Origin: Gammaproteobacteria bacterium
Lineage (GTDB): Bacteria > Pseudomonadota > Gammaproteobacteria > Pseudomonadales > Azotimanducaceae
NCBI GenBank assembly: GCA_028818795.1
Contig: JAPPND010000161.1
Coordinates: 1 to 64,000 of the forward strand
Length of the DNA stretch: 64,000 nucleotides
Reading direction: 5' to 3'
In this document: positions 9,479 through 18,342 of the stretch, one piece after another
Layout: each line of letters starts with the position of its first letter
Position numbering within the stretch: the stretch's first letter is position 1
The notes under the pieces: generated by a model
The model's database searches: none
The model's input: only the letters and a program-made list of their open reading frames with translations
What the model was told of the DNA's origin: nothing
Position numbers and translations under genes: made by a program

Positions 9479-10234
9479 ATGGGGACCATCGTCGCGATCG
9501 GTGGCGGCAACATTCGCAGGCTCGAAACCGAACCCATCGACCGTGAGATCATCGCCCTGACGAACTCGTCCAGACCCCGGGCGTTGTTCGTTCCGACCGC
9601 AAGCGGCGACTCCGCGACGTATTGCAGGCATTTCCACCGCGCCTACCGCGAGACGTATGGCTGTGTCACCGACGAGCTGCTACTGCTTGGCCGGACACCG
9701 GATTCGGCGGTGGTCCGCGACAAGATCGAGCGTGCCGACATCGTCTACGTGGGCGGCGGCAATACCCTCAAGATGATGCGTCGATGGCGCCGTCTAGGCG
9801 TCGATGAGCTAATGCGCGACGCCTTCGACCGGGGTACGGTACTTTGCGGGGTCAGTGCCGGCGCGATCTGCTGGTTCGAACGGGGCCATAGCGACTCCAT
9901 GGCCTACTACGATCGTGACCATTGGGCCTACATCGCGGTGACCGGCTTGGGTCTCGTTGAGGGGATGGTCTGCCCGCACTACAACGGGCGAACTTACGGC
10001 GTTCCCCGCCGCCGCGACTTTCGCGCCATGATGGAACGCAAGGGCGGGCGAGGGCTTGGCATCGACAACCACTGCGCGGTCGTGTTCAAAGTCACGGGCT
10101 ATCGTGTGCTGAGGACCAAACCAAGGGTCGGTGCGCATGCGTTGTCGGTCAACCGAGGTGAATTGGTCGAGCGCAAACTCGGCGTCGAAGCGCACTACCT
10201 TCCGATTGACTCGATGCACGGGCCAAGGGCTTGA
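9479..10234 (+). CDS. S51-family (dipeptidase E-like) peptidase
   Basis: 251 residues. It starts MGTIVAIGGGNIRRLETEPID and contains FVPTASGDSATYCRHFHRAY, VYVGGGNTLKMMRRWRRLG and the nucleophile elbow GVSAGAICWFERGHSDS, all typical of peptidase E / cyanophycinase-like proteins with a catalytic Ser in the GxSAGA motif. The frame is open further upstream into the kinase gene; ATG 9479 is the family start. It is divergent from the kinase gene (123 bp between) and lies 27 bp before the MFS gene, probably co-transcribed. Confidence 0.88.
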   Translation: MGTIVAIGGGNIRRLETEPIDREIIALTNSSRPRALFVPTASGDSATYCRHFHRAYRETYGCVTDELLLLGRTPDSAVVRDKIERADIVYVGGGNTLKMMRRWRRLGVDELMRDAFDRGTVLCGVSAGAICWFERGHSDSMAYYDRDHWAYIAVTGLGLVEGMVCPHYNGRTYGVPRRRDFRAMMERKGGRGLGIDNHCAVVFKVTGYRVLRTKPRVGAHALSVNRGELVERKLGVEAHYLPIDSMHGPRA

Positions 10235-10261
10235 CCAAGCCCGAGCTCGACGGATACCCGC

Positions 10262-11482
10262 TTGCCGCACCCCACGCATCGACCGCTGATCGCGGACGCG
10301 AACTTCCTGCGCCTGTGGTTCGCGGGCGCATTTGCGGCTACGGCCCGGTGGCTAGAGATGTTGGCCGTGGGCATCTTCGTCTTCGAGGTGACCGCGTCCG
10401 CGGCACTGGTGGCAGCAACGCTGATGTTGCGCATGCTGCCGATGGGCCTGTTCGGCGTGTTCGGCGGCGAGGTCGCCAACCGCTTCGACCGCAAGCGGAT
10501 CCTCTTGACCACGCTCGTCCTCATGTTCTGCGTCGCGGTGGCCGTCGGAAGCCTCGCCTACTTCGACCGTCTTGCCGTTTGGCAGGTCGGTCTCGCTGCC
10601 TTCGTCGCCGGACTCGCCTGGGTGGTCGACTTCCCGGTGCGGCGCACGCTACTTGCCGACGCCGTCGGCAGTGCTCGGCTTGGGCCCGCGATGAGCCTCG
10701 ATACCGTCGCCAGTTCAGGAACGCGGATGGTCGGTCCGCTGTTGGGTGGCACCCTTTACGCCGTGGCCGGGATGGCCGGGGCGTTCCTGCTCAGCGCAGC
10801 GGCCTACGCGCTCGCGTTTTTCATTCTCATCGGCCTGCCACCCATCGCCGGACATGGGACGGTCATCGGGGGCAAGGTCGCCCACCGCATTCGGGACGGC
10901 TTGCGGATCCTGCGCCGGGTGCCCGTGCTGCAGGGCGTTCTCGCGGTGACCGTGGTGTTCAACGTGTGGGGGTTCCCAATCATATCCATGGTGCCGGTGA
11001 TCGGTGCCGACGTGCTATTCCTGGTACCGTTCGAAGTGGGTGTCCTCGCGAGCATGGAGGGCCTCGGCTCGCTGCTCGGCGCGCTGGCACTGGCGGCTTT
11101 CGCGCGGCATCGGCAATACCGTTTGCTCTACTTCTTCGGGGTACTCACCTACCTGGTAGCCGCGACCGTGTTCGCGCACTCCGTGGTGCCCGTTCTCTCT
11201 GGCGCATTGCTGCTGCTTCTCGGCATCTCCATGGCGGCGTTCGCGGCCATGCAGAGCGCACTCGTGCTCCTCAACACGCCGCTCGAGAACCGGCGGCAGA
11301 TGATGGGGATCCTTTCCGTGTGCATCGGCAGCGGTCCCATCGGTCTGGCCCACCTCGGCCTGCTCGCTTCCTGGTTCGGCGCCAGCACGGCCTGCACCAT
11401 CGTGGCGGTCGAAGGTTTGGCAGTCCTGGCGGTTGTGGCCATGAAATGGCGGGGGCTAATTGCCCGACAGCCGGAAACGTGA
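10262..11482 (+). CDS. MFS exporter (MFS_3 / EntS-like)
   Basis: A 406-residue inner-membrane transporter with about 12 hydrophobic segments. It has the MFS loop motif VANRFDRKR between TM2 and TM3 and the DFPVRRTLLADAV segment common in the EntS/MFS_3 class of drug or siderophore exporters. The start appears to be TTG at 10262, giving LPHPTHRPLIADANFLRLW; no better ATG or GTG precedes the first membrane segment. It follows the S51 peptidase by 27 bp and converges on the cupin gene. Confidence 0.85.
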   Translation: MPHPTHRPLIADANFLRLWFAGAFAATARWLEMLAVGIFVFEVTASAALVAATLMLRMLPMGLFGVFGGEVANRFDRKRILLTTLVLMFCVAVAVGSLAYFDRLAVWQVGLAAFVAGLAWVVDFPVRRTLLADAVGSARLGPAMSLDTVASSGTRMVGPLLGGTLYAVAGMAGAFLLSAAAYALAFFILIGLPPIAGHGTVIGGKVAHRIRDGLRILRRVPVLQGVLAVTVVFNVWGFPIISMVPVIGADVLFLVPFEVGVLASMEGLGSLLGALALAAFARHRQYRLLYFFGVLTYLVAATVFAHSVVPVLSGALLLLLGISMAAFAAMQSALVLLNTPLENRRQMMGILSVCIGSGPIGLAHLGLLASWFGASTACTIVAVEGLAVLAVVAMKWRGLIARQPET

Positions 11483-11517
11483 TGATTGGGGCGTTTGGCT
11501 GGTAGGGACACGAATGC

Positions 11518-11892
11518 CTATCCGCTAGAAAGGTCAACATCGTCGTCCAACGGAATGAAGAGGCACTGCCGGGGCTTGCCGTCCACCGCACGGCTGGTAT
11601 GGCCCTCACCGTGGGTGTCTTCCGCGAGCAGGATGTCGCCCGGGCCAAGGCGCCGTACGGTGCCGTCGCCAACCCCGATGTCCACGGCGCCGGAGAGGTT
11701 CACGACGAATTGCCGGCGCGGCGCGTTGTGGAAGTCCAGATCGTAGTCGCCGCCGACTTCGCGGAACATGACCCCCGGCCCGCGGATCAGTTCCGATATC
11801 CGGCCGATGGGACCGGTGTCCGCGAGCGGGATCGTCACGTCCTCGAAGTGGGAGCGTCCATCGTCTCCCGTGTAGACCCGAACGACCTGCAT
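11518..11892 (-). CDS. Cupin-domain protein
   Basis: A 124-residue single-cupin protein: DLDFHNAPRRQFVVNLSGAVDIGVGDG for the first cupin motif and LGPGDILLAEDTHGEGHTSRAV for the second. The metal ligands appear reduced (His in DFHNAPR, His in DTHGEGH), so an enzymatic role is not certain. It is divergent from the acyl-CoA dehydrogenase and convergent with the MFS gene. Confidence 0.8.
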   Translation of the reverse strand: MQVVRVYTGDDGRSHFEDVTIPLADTGPIGRISELIRGPGVMFREVGGDYDLDFHNAPRRQFVVNLSGAVDIGVGDGTVRRLGPGDILLAEDTHGEGHTSRAVDGKPRQCLFIPLDDDVDLSSG

Positions 11893-11976
11893 CTCGCTCC
11901 TCTATTTTCCCGGCTTGTGGTCGGGGTCGACTCGTAATGTATGCTCGACGAGGAACGACTCCAGGATCAAGCAACA

Positions 11977-13203
11977 ATGGCAATCGACTTTACTTTCCCC
12001 GACGAGGTGGAGGACGCGCGACTACTGGTCAAGCGCTTCATGGGCGACGTCGCCCGGCCCAGGATGGCGGAATTGTCGAGCCGCCGGGCATCGGGCGACG
12101 AGTGGCGACAGGCCATCAAGGACTTGCGCCAGACAGCGCGGGACCAAGGTCTCTGGGTGCCGCACATGCCGGAGGAGTGGGGCGGCATGGGCCTCGGCGT
12201 GACGGCCGTGGCAGCGATGTCGGCGGAAGCCGTGAAGACCAACATGGGCCCTTATCTCATCAACTGCCAGGCGCCGGACGAGGGCAACATGCACACCCTG
12301 TTGCACTTCGGCACGGACGAGCAGAAGGACAAGTGGCTCAAGCCACTCTGCGAAGGAACCATGCGTTCGTGCTTCTCCATGACCGAGCCGGAAGTCGCGG
12401 GCTCCGACCCGACCCAGATCCAGACATCGGCGGTCCGCGACGGGGACGAGTGGGTCATCAACGGCCACAAATGGTTCACATCCGGCGCCCACGGTGCCGA
12501 CTTCGCCATCGTCATCGCCAAGACGGACCCCGACGCCGAGATCGCCCAGGCGCGCAACAGCGCCTTCATCGTTCCGACCAGCACACCCGGCTTCGACATC
12601 GTGCGCGACATTTCGACCATGGGCGGGGGAGGTGGCCACCCGGAGATCCGCTACAACGACGTCCGTGTACCCCACGCCAACATGCTCGGGGAGCAGGGCG
12701 GTGGGCACAAACTCGGCCAGGTGCGACTCGGCCCGGCCCGGCTCGCCCATTGCATGCGCTGGCTCGGCACCATCGAGCAGGCCCTGGAGATGCTCGTCGA
12801 CCGTGCGCAGAAGCGCTACGCCCACGGCTCGCTCTTGTCCGAAAAGCAGGGAATCCAGTGGATGATGGCGGAGAGCGCCCTCGAGCTTTATTCCTCGAAA
12901 CTGATGGTCCTGCATGCGGCCTACAAGATCGAGAACGGCATGGACTTCCGCTCGGAAGTGTCGATGGCGAAGCACCATGTGGCCAACACCTTGTGGAAGA
13001 CCGTCGACCGTGCGCTGCAGGTCCACGGTGCGCTGGGCTATTCGAACGATTCGCCCTTGGCGCAGATGCTGATCCAGGCACGCTGGTCGCGGATCGCCGA
13101 CGGATCCGACGAGGTTCACCTGATGCGCATCGCCGAGATGGTCATGCGTTCCTACAATGAGACCGGCAGCGTCAACCACGCGGTCGGCGACCTGCCGCTG
13201 TAA
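11977..13203 (+). CDS. Acyl-CoA dehydrogenase
   Basis: A 408-residue FAD-dependent acyl-CoA dehydrogenase. It contains MTEPEVAGSDPTQIQT (the MTEP...SDP signature), NGHKWFTSGAHGADF, the helical C-terminal domain QGIQWMMAESALELYSSK, and QVHGALGYSNDSPLAQM. The family resembles the ACAD10/11-like group. ATG 11977 (MAIDFTFPDEV) has an AGGA about 10 nt upstream and fits the family start better than ATG 11941. It lies 14 bp upstream of the enoyl-CoA hydratase, consistent with the first two steps of a beta-oxidation-like pathway. Confidence 0.93.
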   Translation: MAIDFTFPDEVEDARLLVKRFMGDVARPRMAELSSRRASGDEWRQAIKDLRQTARDQGLWVPHMPEEWGGMGLGVTAVAAMSAEAVKTNMGPYLINCQAPDEGNMHTLLHFGTDEQKDKWLKPLCEGTMRSCFSMTEPEVAGSDPTQIQTSAVRDGDEWVINGHKWFTSGAHGADFAIVIAKTDPDAEIAQARNSAFIVPTSTPGFDIVRDISTMGGGGGHPEIRYNDVRVPHANMLGEQGGGHKLGQVRLGPARLAHCMRWLGTIEQALEMLVDRAQKRYAHGSLLSEKQGIQWMMAESALELYSSKLMVLHAAYKIENGMDFRSEVSMAKHHVANTLWKTVDRALQVHGALGYSNDSPLAQMLIQARWSRIADGSDEVHLMRIAEMVMRSYNETGSVNHAVGDLPL

Positions 13204-13217
13204 CGGGGGACACAGGC

Positions 13218-13972
13218 ATGTTGATCGTCGACGACAACGGCGGGGTGCGCACTGTCGCGCTCAACCGGCCCGAGGTGCTGAACGCCTGGAACAATCAGCA
13301 GTACGACGAGGTGACCGACGCGCTGCTGGCGGCGGGGTACGACGACGCGTGTCGCGTGCTGGTGCTCACCGGAACCGGTCGGGCATTCAGCGCGGGCGCC
13401 GACCTGTCCGTCGCTGCGCGCGCGCCGGGCCCGCCGAAACACGGCATTCGAGGGTTCCTGAGAACCGTTGTGGACTTTCCCAAGCCGTTCGTGCTTGCCG
13501 TCAACGGTCTGGCGTCGGCCTAGGCGCGACGCTCACCGGCCTTGCCGACCTTGCCTACATGGCCGAGAGCGCGCGCTTGCGGGCGCCGTTTTCCGAACTC
13601 GGGCTGGTCGCCGAAGCCGGCAGCACGGTGACCTTCCCGGCGCTCATGGGTCGACAGAGGGCGATGTGGTTCCTGATGAGTTCGGAGTGGATGAGCGCCA
13701 CCGAATGCAAGGCGGCCGGGCTCGTACTCGACATCTACCCGGACGACGGCTTTCTGGACAATGTGCACCAACAAGCCGCGAAACTCGCGGCGTTGCCGAG
13801 GGAATCCTTGGCCGAGGCCAAGCGGCTGATCACCGGACCCGGCCGGGAACACTTGAAAGTCGTGATCGAGACCGAGAACGCCACCATACGAAGACTGCAG
13901 GGAAGGCCGGCGAACCGGGAGGCCGTGACGGCGTTCCGGGAGAAACGGAAGCCCGACTTCTCGACGCTGTAG
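13218..13972 (+). pseudogene. Enoyl-CoA hydratase/isomerase, one-base frameshift
   Basis: A crotonase-fold protein of about 250 residues split into two frames. The first 101 residues (MLIVDDNGGVRTVALNRPEVLNAWN, GTGRAFSAGADLS) reach FVLAVNGLAS and then TAG at 13521. The next frame carries on without a gap: VGLGATLTGLADLAYMAESARLRAPFSELGLVAEAGSTVTFPALMGRQRA to 13972. Restoring one G after position 13514 (GGCG to GGCGG) yields the family motif AVNGLAVGLGATL. There is no slippery heptamer, so programmed frameshifting is unlikely. It follows the acyl-CoA dehydrogenase by 14 bp. Unless the base is an error, the pathway lacks this hydratase. Confidence 0.9.
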
Positions 13973-14011
13973 GGGCGACCCTGTCGCGCCCGCTAGGGCG
14001 CGCGGTCGCCC
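13969..14011. repeat. REP-like palindrome, copy 1
   Basis: The unit starts GTAGGGGCGACC, has a central TCGCGCCCG / GGGCGCG inverted pair and ends GGTCGCCC. It is the same family as 31498-31541 (inverted) and 63977-64000. It overlaps the stop codon of the hydratase gene, between convergent genes, a usual REP location. Confidence 0.7.
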
Positions 14012-14085
14012 GCACCGGATGTCGCGCGGTTGTCGGGCAACGGGACGGGGCGAGCCCTCCCCTACCGTTCGTACTCCTTCCCGCA

Positions 14086-14102
14086 ACGACCCCAAGGGTC
14101 GT
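14086..14102. terminator. 7-bp hairpin between convergent genes
   Basis: ACGACCC pairs perfectly with GGGTCGT around a CAA loop, in the 153-bp gap between the convergent hydratase and M16 peptidase genes. It has no T-run on either strand, so its role as a bidirectional terminator is tentative. Confidence 0.4.
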
Positions 14103-14125
14103 CGCAGGAACGAGCGTGGCGAGTC

Positions 14126-16897
14126 CTACTTCGGCAGCTTGTTGGCGAAGTCGCCGCCGCGGAAGAAGGACATGTTGTCGAGGTCGACGTGGCGCTTGAA
14201 TGCCGCGTTGATGTCCTCTGCTGTGAGTGCGGCGACGGCCGCTTCCCGCTTGGCGATGAACGACATGTCCCGGTCCAGGAACAGGTTGGAGTTCAGGATC
14301 GAGGCGACCGTCGAATCGCTTGACCGCTGGCGCTGGACGGCGTCGAGCCAGCCGCGCTTCGCGGCGTCGACCTCCTCGTCGGTGAATCCGTTTTCCAGGA
14401 CCTTGGCGACTTCCTCCTTGAACGCTGCGACCACCTTGTCACCGTTCTCCGGCGCGAAGATGGCGTAGCCGTTGAAAGTGCCGACTTCGTCGATCGCGTT
14501 GGCACCGAACTGGGAGCCCACGCCGTAGGACAGCCCGTCCTGCTGGCGGATCCGGGTGGCCAGCCGGGAATTCAGGAACCCACCGCCGAGCATGTAGTTG
14601 CCGATCACCATCGCCGGGTAGTCCGGATGGTCGTCGCGCATCTGGATTCTCTGGAAGGCAAACATCACGGCGTTGGTCTTGTCGGGTGTCTCGATGTCCA
14701 GGATCTTCGCCGGGACTTCGACGTAGGGACGATCCACCCGGGCGTATTCCTCCTTGGCTTCCCAATCGCCGAAAGCCTTCTCGAGAACCGGGACGATCTC
14801 GTCGGGGTCGAAGTCGCCCACGATTGAGATCGTGCCGCCCTCCGCGCCGTAGAACGACGCCCAGAACTCCTTGGCCTGCTCGACGTTGACCTCCTTGTAG
14901 CGTTCGATCTGCTCGTCGAACGTCGGGGAGTAGAAGACGTGGCCCTTGCCGTATGCGGCGTTGACGTGCCGATTCAGGGCGTTCGAAGCGAGCGCCTGGG
15001 GATCCGAACGTTGCGACTCCATGCCCGCGAGGTTCTGTTCCCGCAGCAACTCGAACTCCTCGCCAGGAAACGAAGGTTCGCGAAGGACTTCCGCGGCCAG
15101 CCGAATGGCATCGGGCAGATTCTCGCGCACCGTGGTCGCCGACCCCCCGACCGAGAGTACGCCGCCGCTGACGCCGCCGGCGACCTTGAGACGAATCAAC
15201 TCGTCGGTGATCTCCTGGCGCGAGCGCTTGGCGGTCCCGCGCATGAGCATCGACCCGGCCAGTGCAGCGGCCGTATCCCAGCCGTCGAGCGACGCCTCCG
15301 TACCGTGCCGGAACGTGAAGCTCGCTGTTACCGCGTCGCCGCGGTTCTCCTTGGGCAGCAGCGCGACTTCGACGCCGTTGGACAACGTGAGGATCGTGGT
15401 TCTGGCAGCGATGTTCTCGGGAGTCGGCTCGAACACTTCCCCGGCGGATATGGCTTCCCGGCCCTTGTAGTCGCCTACCAGTGCGGCGACATCCGGCGTC
15501 GGGTCTATCTGTGCACGCGGCGGTGTCGCGTCGGTCGGATAGTAGTAGCCGATGGTGCGGTTCGAAGGCTTCAGGTACTTTTCGGCGACCGCGACGACGT
15601 CTTCGGGCGTGACCTTCTCCAACCGGTCGCGATGGAGGAACATTAGCCGCCAGTCGCCCATGGATGCCCATTCGCTGATCTGCCGGGCGATGCTGTTGGG
15701 ATTGTTGAACGCGAGTTCGAAGTTCGCGGCGAAGTTCGCCTTGGCGCGTTCCACTTCCTCCTCGGTCGGGGGTTCGTCGACCAGGCCATGCAGCGTGTCG
15801 AGCATGGCGTCGGTCGCGGCGGTCAGGTCATCTTCCTTGCGGACCTGGACGTTGGCGAGCAGTACCCCCGGATCGTGCAGTTGAAACGCGAAGGCGCCGG
15901 CGCCCGCCGCAAGGCCCGGCTCGACCACGTTCTTGTAGAGCCTTCCCGCCGGCTGGGTGCTGAGCACGTAGGCCATCACGTCCAAAGCCGCGAAGTCCTC
16001 GTGGGCGCCGGCGGGGACGTGGTACGCGGCCATCGCCAGTTGCACATCGCCGACGCGCCGAAGGGTTACGCTGCGTTCGCCGTCCTGGGCGGGCTCCGCG
16101 GTGTAGGTCGGGAACAGCTGGTTGGCCCCCGTGCGCTCGGGACGCGGAATCGGCCCGAACTTCTCTTCGACCAATTCGATGGCGCGTTCCGGGTCGAACT
16201 TGCCGCCGATGACGAGGACGGCGTTGTCGGGCTGGTAGTACTTCCGGTAGAACGCTTGGAGGCGGTCGATGGGCACGTTCTCGATGTCAGCCCGGGCGCC
16301 AATGGTCGAGTTCCCGTAGTTGTGCCATTGATAGGCCGTCGACATCAGCCGTTTCTGAAGGACGGCGCCGGGGTTGTTTTCGCCGCGCTCCCACTCGTTG
16401 CGCACCACCGTCATCTCGGATTCGAGATCCTCTGCCGCGATGAAGGAGTTGATCATGCGGTCCGATTCGAGGTCGAGCGCCCACTCGAGGTTGTCTTCGG
16501 TGGCCGGGAACGTCTCGAAATAGTTGGTCCGGTCGAACCAGGTCGTGCCGTTGGGCGATGCGCCGCGTTCGGTCAGTTCGGCGGGGATGTTCGGATGGTT
16601 CGGCGTGCCCTTGAAGACCAGGTGCTCGAGCAGGTGCGCCATGCCGGTCTCGCCGTAGCCTTCGTGGCGGGATCCGACGAGGTAGGTGATGTTGACGGTG
16701 ATCTGCTGCTTGCTCTGATCGGGGAAGAGCAAGAACTTGAGCCCGTTGTCGAGCTGGTACTCGGTGATGCCTTCGACGCTCGCCACCTTGGTGGCACTGG
16801 CCTCGACGGCGGTTTGCTCTTCGGCTGCGATTGCCGTTGCGTAGGCGGCAACCAGCGTCGCTAGGACGAACGCCGCGAACGGTTTGATCGATCTCAT
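14126..16897 (-). CDS. M16-family zinc peptidase, two-module, exported
   Basis: 923 residues with a signal peptide (AAFVLATLVAAYATAIAA) and two M16 modules. The first carries the inverted zinc site HLLEH (His88, Glu91, His92) in YGETGMAHLLEHLVFKGTPN with the downstream Glu region. The second (residues about 500-920) lacks HxxEH and is the inactive partner half, as in pitrilysin/PqqL-type fusions. It probably degrades peptides in the periplasm. It stands alone on the minus strand and is divergent from the CoA transferase, with 210 bp of shared upstream DNA. Confidence 0.93.
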   Translation of the reverse strand: MRSIKPFAAFVLATLVAAYATAIAAEEQTAVEASATKVASVEGITEYQLDNGLKFLLFPDQSKQQITVNITYLVGSRHEGYGETGMAHLLEHLVFKGTPNHPNIPAELTERGASPNGTTWFDRTNYFETFPATEDNLEWALDLESDRMINSFIAAEDLESEMTVVRNEWERGENNPGAVLQKRLMSTAYQWHNYGNSTIGARADIENVPIDRLQAFYRKYYQPDNAVLVIGGKFDPERAIELVEEKFGPIPRPERTGANQLFPTYTAEPAQDGERSVTLRRVGDVQLAMAAYHVPAGAHEDFAALDVMAYVLSTQPAGRLYKNVVEPGLAAGAGAFAFQLHDPGVLLANVQVRKEDDLTAATDAMLDTLHGLVDEPPTEEEVERAKANFAANFELAFNNPNSIARQISEWASMGDWRLMFLHRDRLEKVTPEDVVAVAEKYLKPSNRTIGYYYPTDATPPRAQIDPTPDVAALVGDYKGREAISAGEVFEPTPENIAARTTILTLSNGVEVALLPKENRGDAVTASFTFRHGTEASLDGWDTAAALAGSMLMRGTAKRSRQEITDELIRLKVAGGVSGGVLSVGGSATTVRENLPDAIRLAAEVLREPSFPGEEFELLREQNLAGMESQRSDPQALASNALNRHVNAAYGKGHVFYSPTFDEQIERYKEVNVEQAKEFWASFYGAEGGTISIVGDFDPDEIVPVLEKAFGDWEAKEEYARVDRPYVEVPAKILDIETPDKTNAVMFAFQRIQMRDDHPDYPAMVIGNYMLGGGFLNSRLATRIRQQDGLSYGVGSQFGANAIDEVGTFNGYAIFAPENGDKVVAAFKEEVAKVLENGFTDEEVDAAKRGWLDAVQRQRSSDSTVASILNSNLFLDRDMSFIAKREAAVAALTAEDINAAFKRHVDLDNMSFFRGGDFANKLPK

Positions 16898-17107
16898 GGG
16901 TGATGCTCCGAAGCCGGTTTCCGGCAGGTCGAAAAAAACGGAGCGCGCAAGCCTATCACGCGGCCTGCGGCGAATGCGTGAGGGCTTTGCATAGCGGCGG
17001 TATTCGAGTTCACCGATGCGGCGCGAGGTTGTCAGATTGCGGTAAGGTCATACGTTTTGCGGCGAGCGGGGCCATGCTCGCCCGATCGTCTTGGATCACG
17101 GCACGGG

Positions 17108-18319
17108 ATGTTCTTAAACGACATCAAGGTATTGGACATCGGCTCGTATGTCGCCGGACCGGCGGCGGCCACGGTGATGTCGGACTTTGGCGCGGACGTG
17201 GTCAAGGTGGAGCCGTTGGACGGCGATCCCTACCGGACATTGCTCGGCGGCGTGCTGGCGGAGTACCCGAACTTCTTCTGGGACCAGGACTCGCGCAACA
17301 AGCGCAGTCTTTCGATCGACTTCACCACCGACGCCGGCCGGGATGCCATCGACCGGCTCATCCGACGCTCGGACGTCGTCATCACGAACTACCGGCCGGA
17401 GTTGCTCGCCCGCCTCAAGCTGACCTACGAAGACGTTCGTGCACTGAACGAGCCGGTGATATACGGGCAGGTCAACTCCTTCGGCCTCGATGGTCCGGAT
17501 GCGAACCGCACCGGCTTCGATGCCACCGGCTGGTGGGCTCGAAGCGGGCTCATGGACGCTGTCCGCCGGCCCGGGGTGGCACCCGCCGTGTCGACCCCGG
17601 GGATGGGCGACCACCCGACCAGCATGTCGCTCTTCGGCGGCATCATGGCGGCGCTCTATCGTCGCCAAAGCACGGGTGAAGGCGCCCACGTGCACACCTC
17701 GCTACTTGCCAACGGCGCCTGGTCCCACTGCATGATGATCCAGGGCGCGTTGATCGGCTTCGATTTGTCGGACCAGCGTTCACCGGAAGACGTGGCACGG
17801 GCGCCGCTCGCCACCATGTACCAGACCAGCGACGACCGCACCATCCTGCTCAGCATTCTCAATCCCGATAAGGAATGGCCGAAGTTCGCGGCGGTCCTCG
17901 GCCACGAAGAGTGGATCGACGATCCGCGTTTCGTCGACCGCATCGCCCGGTACGAACACCGGGAGGAACTCTACGAGCTACTACTCGCTTCGTTCGCATC
18001 GGACACCGCCGATAACTGGCGCGGGAGGCTCGATGCGGCCGGGGTGACCTACTCCGTCGCGCAAACCATGTCGGAAGTCATCAACGACGAACAGATGTAC
18101 GTCAACGACGTGCTGACCGAGGTCGAACCCGGCGACCACTTCTACGCCTACACGGTGAACAGTCCGTTCTGGATGAGCGGCGCGGAGAAACGCACGCCCC
18201 GCCTCGCGCCGGGCATCGGCGAACACACCACCGAGGTGCTCGTCGAGCTCGGTTTCAGCAACGCCGAGATCGAGACGATGCTCGCCGATGGGATTGCGCG
18301 ACAGCGCGACGAGGACTGA
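17108..18319 (+). CDS. Class III CoA transferase (CaiB/BaiF family)
   Basis: 403 residues. Family hallmarks are MFLNDIKVLDIGSYVAGPAAATVMSDFGADVVKVEPLDGDPYR, NKRSLSIDFTTDAGRDAIDRLI, VVITNYRPELLARL and VDTSLLANGAW-like VHTSLLANGAWSH. The catalytic Asp of class III enzymes is expected in the DATGWWARSG region. It transfers CoA between carboxylic acids, probably activating a substrate for the neighbouring acyl-CoA enzymes. ATG 17108 is chosen because the conserved N-terminus begins there; an upstream ATG at 17057 would add 17 unconserved residues. Confidence 0.93.
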   Translation: MFLNDIKVLDIGSYVAGPAAATVMSDFGADVVKVEPLDGDPYRTLLGGVLAEYPNFFWDQDSRNKRSLSIDFTTDAGRDAIDRLIRRSDVVITNYRPELLARLKLTYEDVRALNEPVIYGQVNSFGLDGPDANRTGFDATGWWARSGLMDAVRRPGVAPAVSTPGMGDHPTSMSLFGGIMAALYRRQSTGEGAHVHTSLLANGAWSHCMMIQGALIGFDLSDQRSPEDVARAPLATMYQTSDDRTILLSILNPDKEWPKFAAVLGHEEWIDDPRFVDRIARYEHREELYELLLASFASDTADNWRGRLDAAGVTYSVAQTMSEVINDEQMYVNDVLTEVEPGDHFYAYTVNSPFWMSGAEKRTPRLAPGIGEHTTEVLVELGFSNAEIETMLADGIARQRDED

Positions 18320-18342
18320 CTGCCGAATTCTCGGCGGCTCTC

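Noticed and set aside
13515..13523. Programmed ribosomal frameshift in the enoyl-CoA hydratase
   Set aside because: No slippery heptamer, no upstream Shine-Dalgarno-like stimulator and no known precedent in this family; a lost G explains it more simply.
15788..16864. 358-codon open frame on the plus strand
   Set aside because: It is antisense to the M16 peptidase and has the Arg/Val/Gly-rich look of a shadow in GC-rich DNA; no domain is visible.
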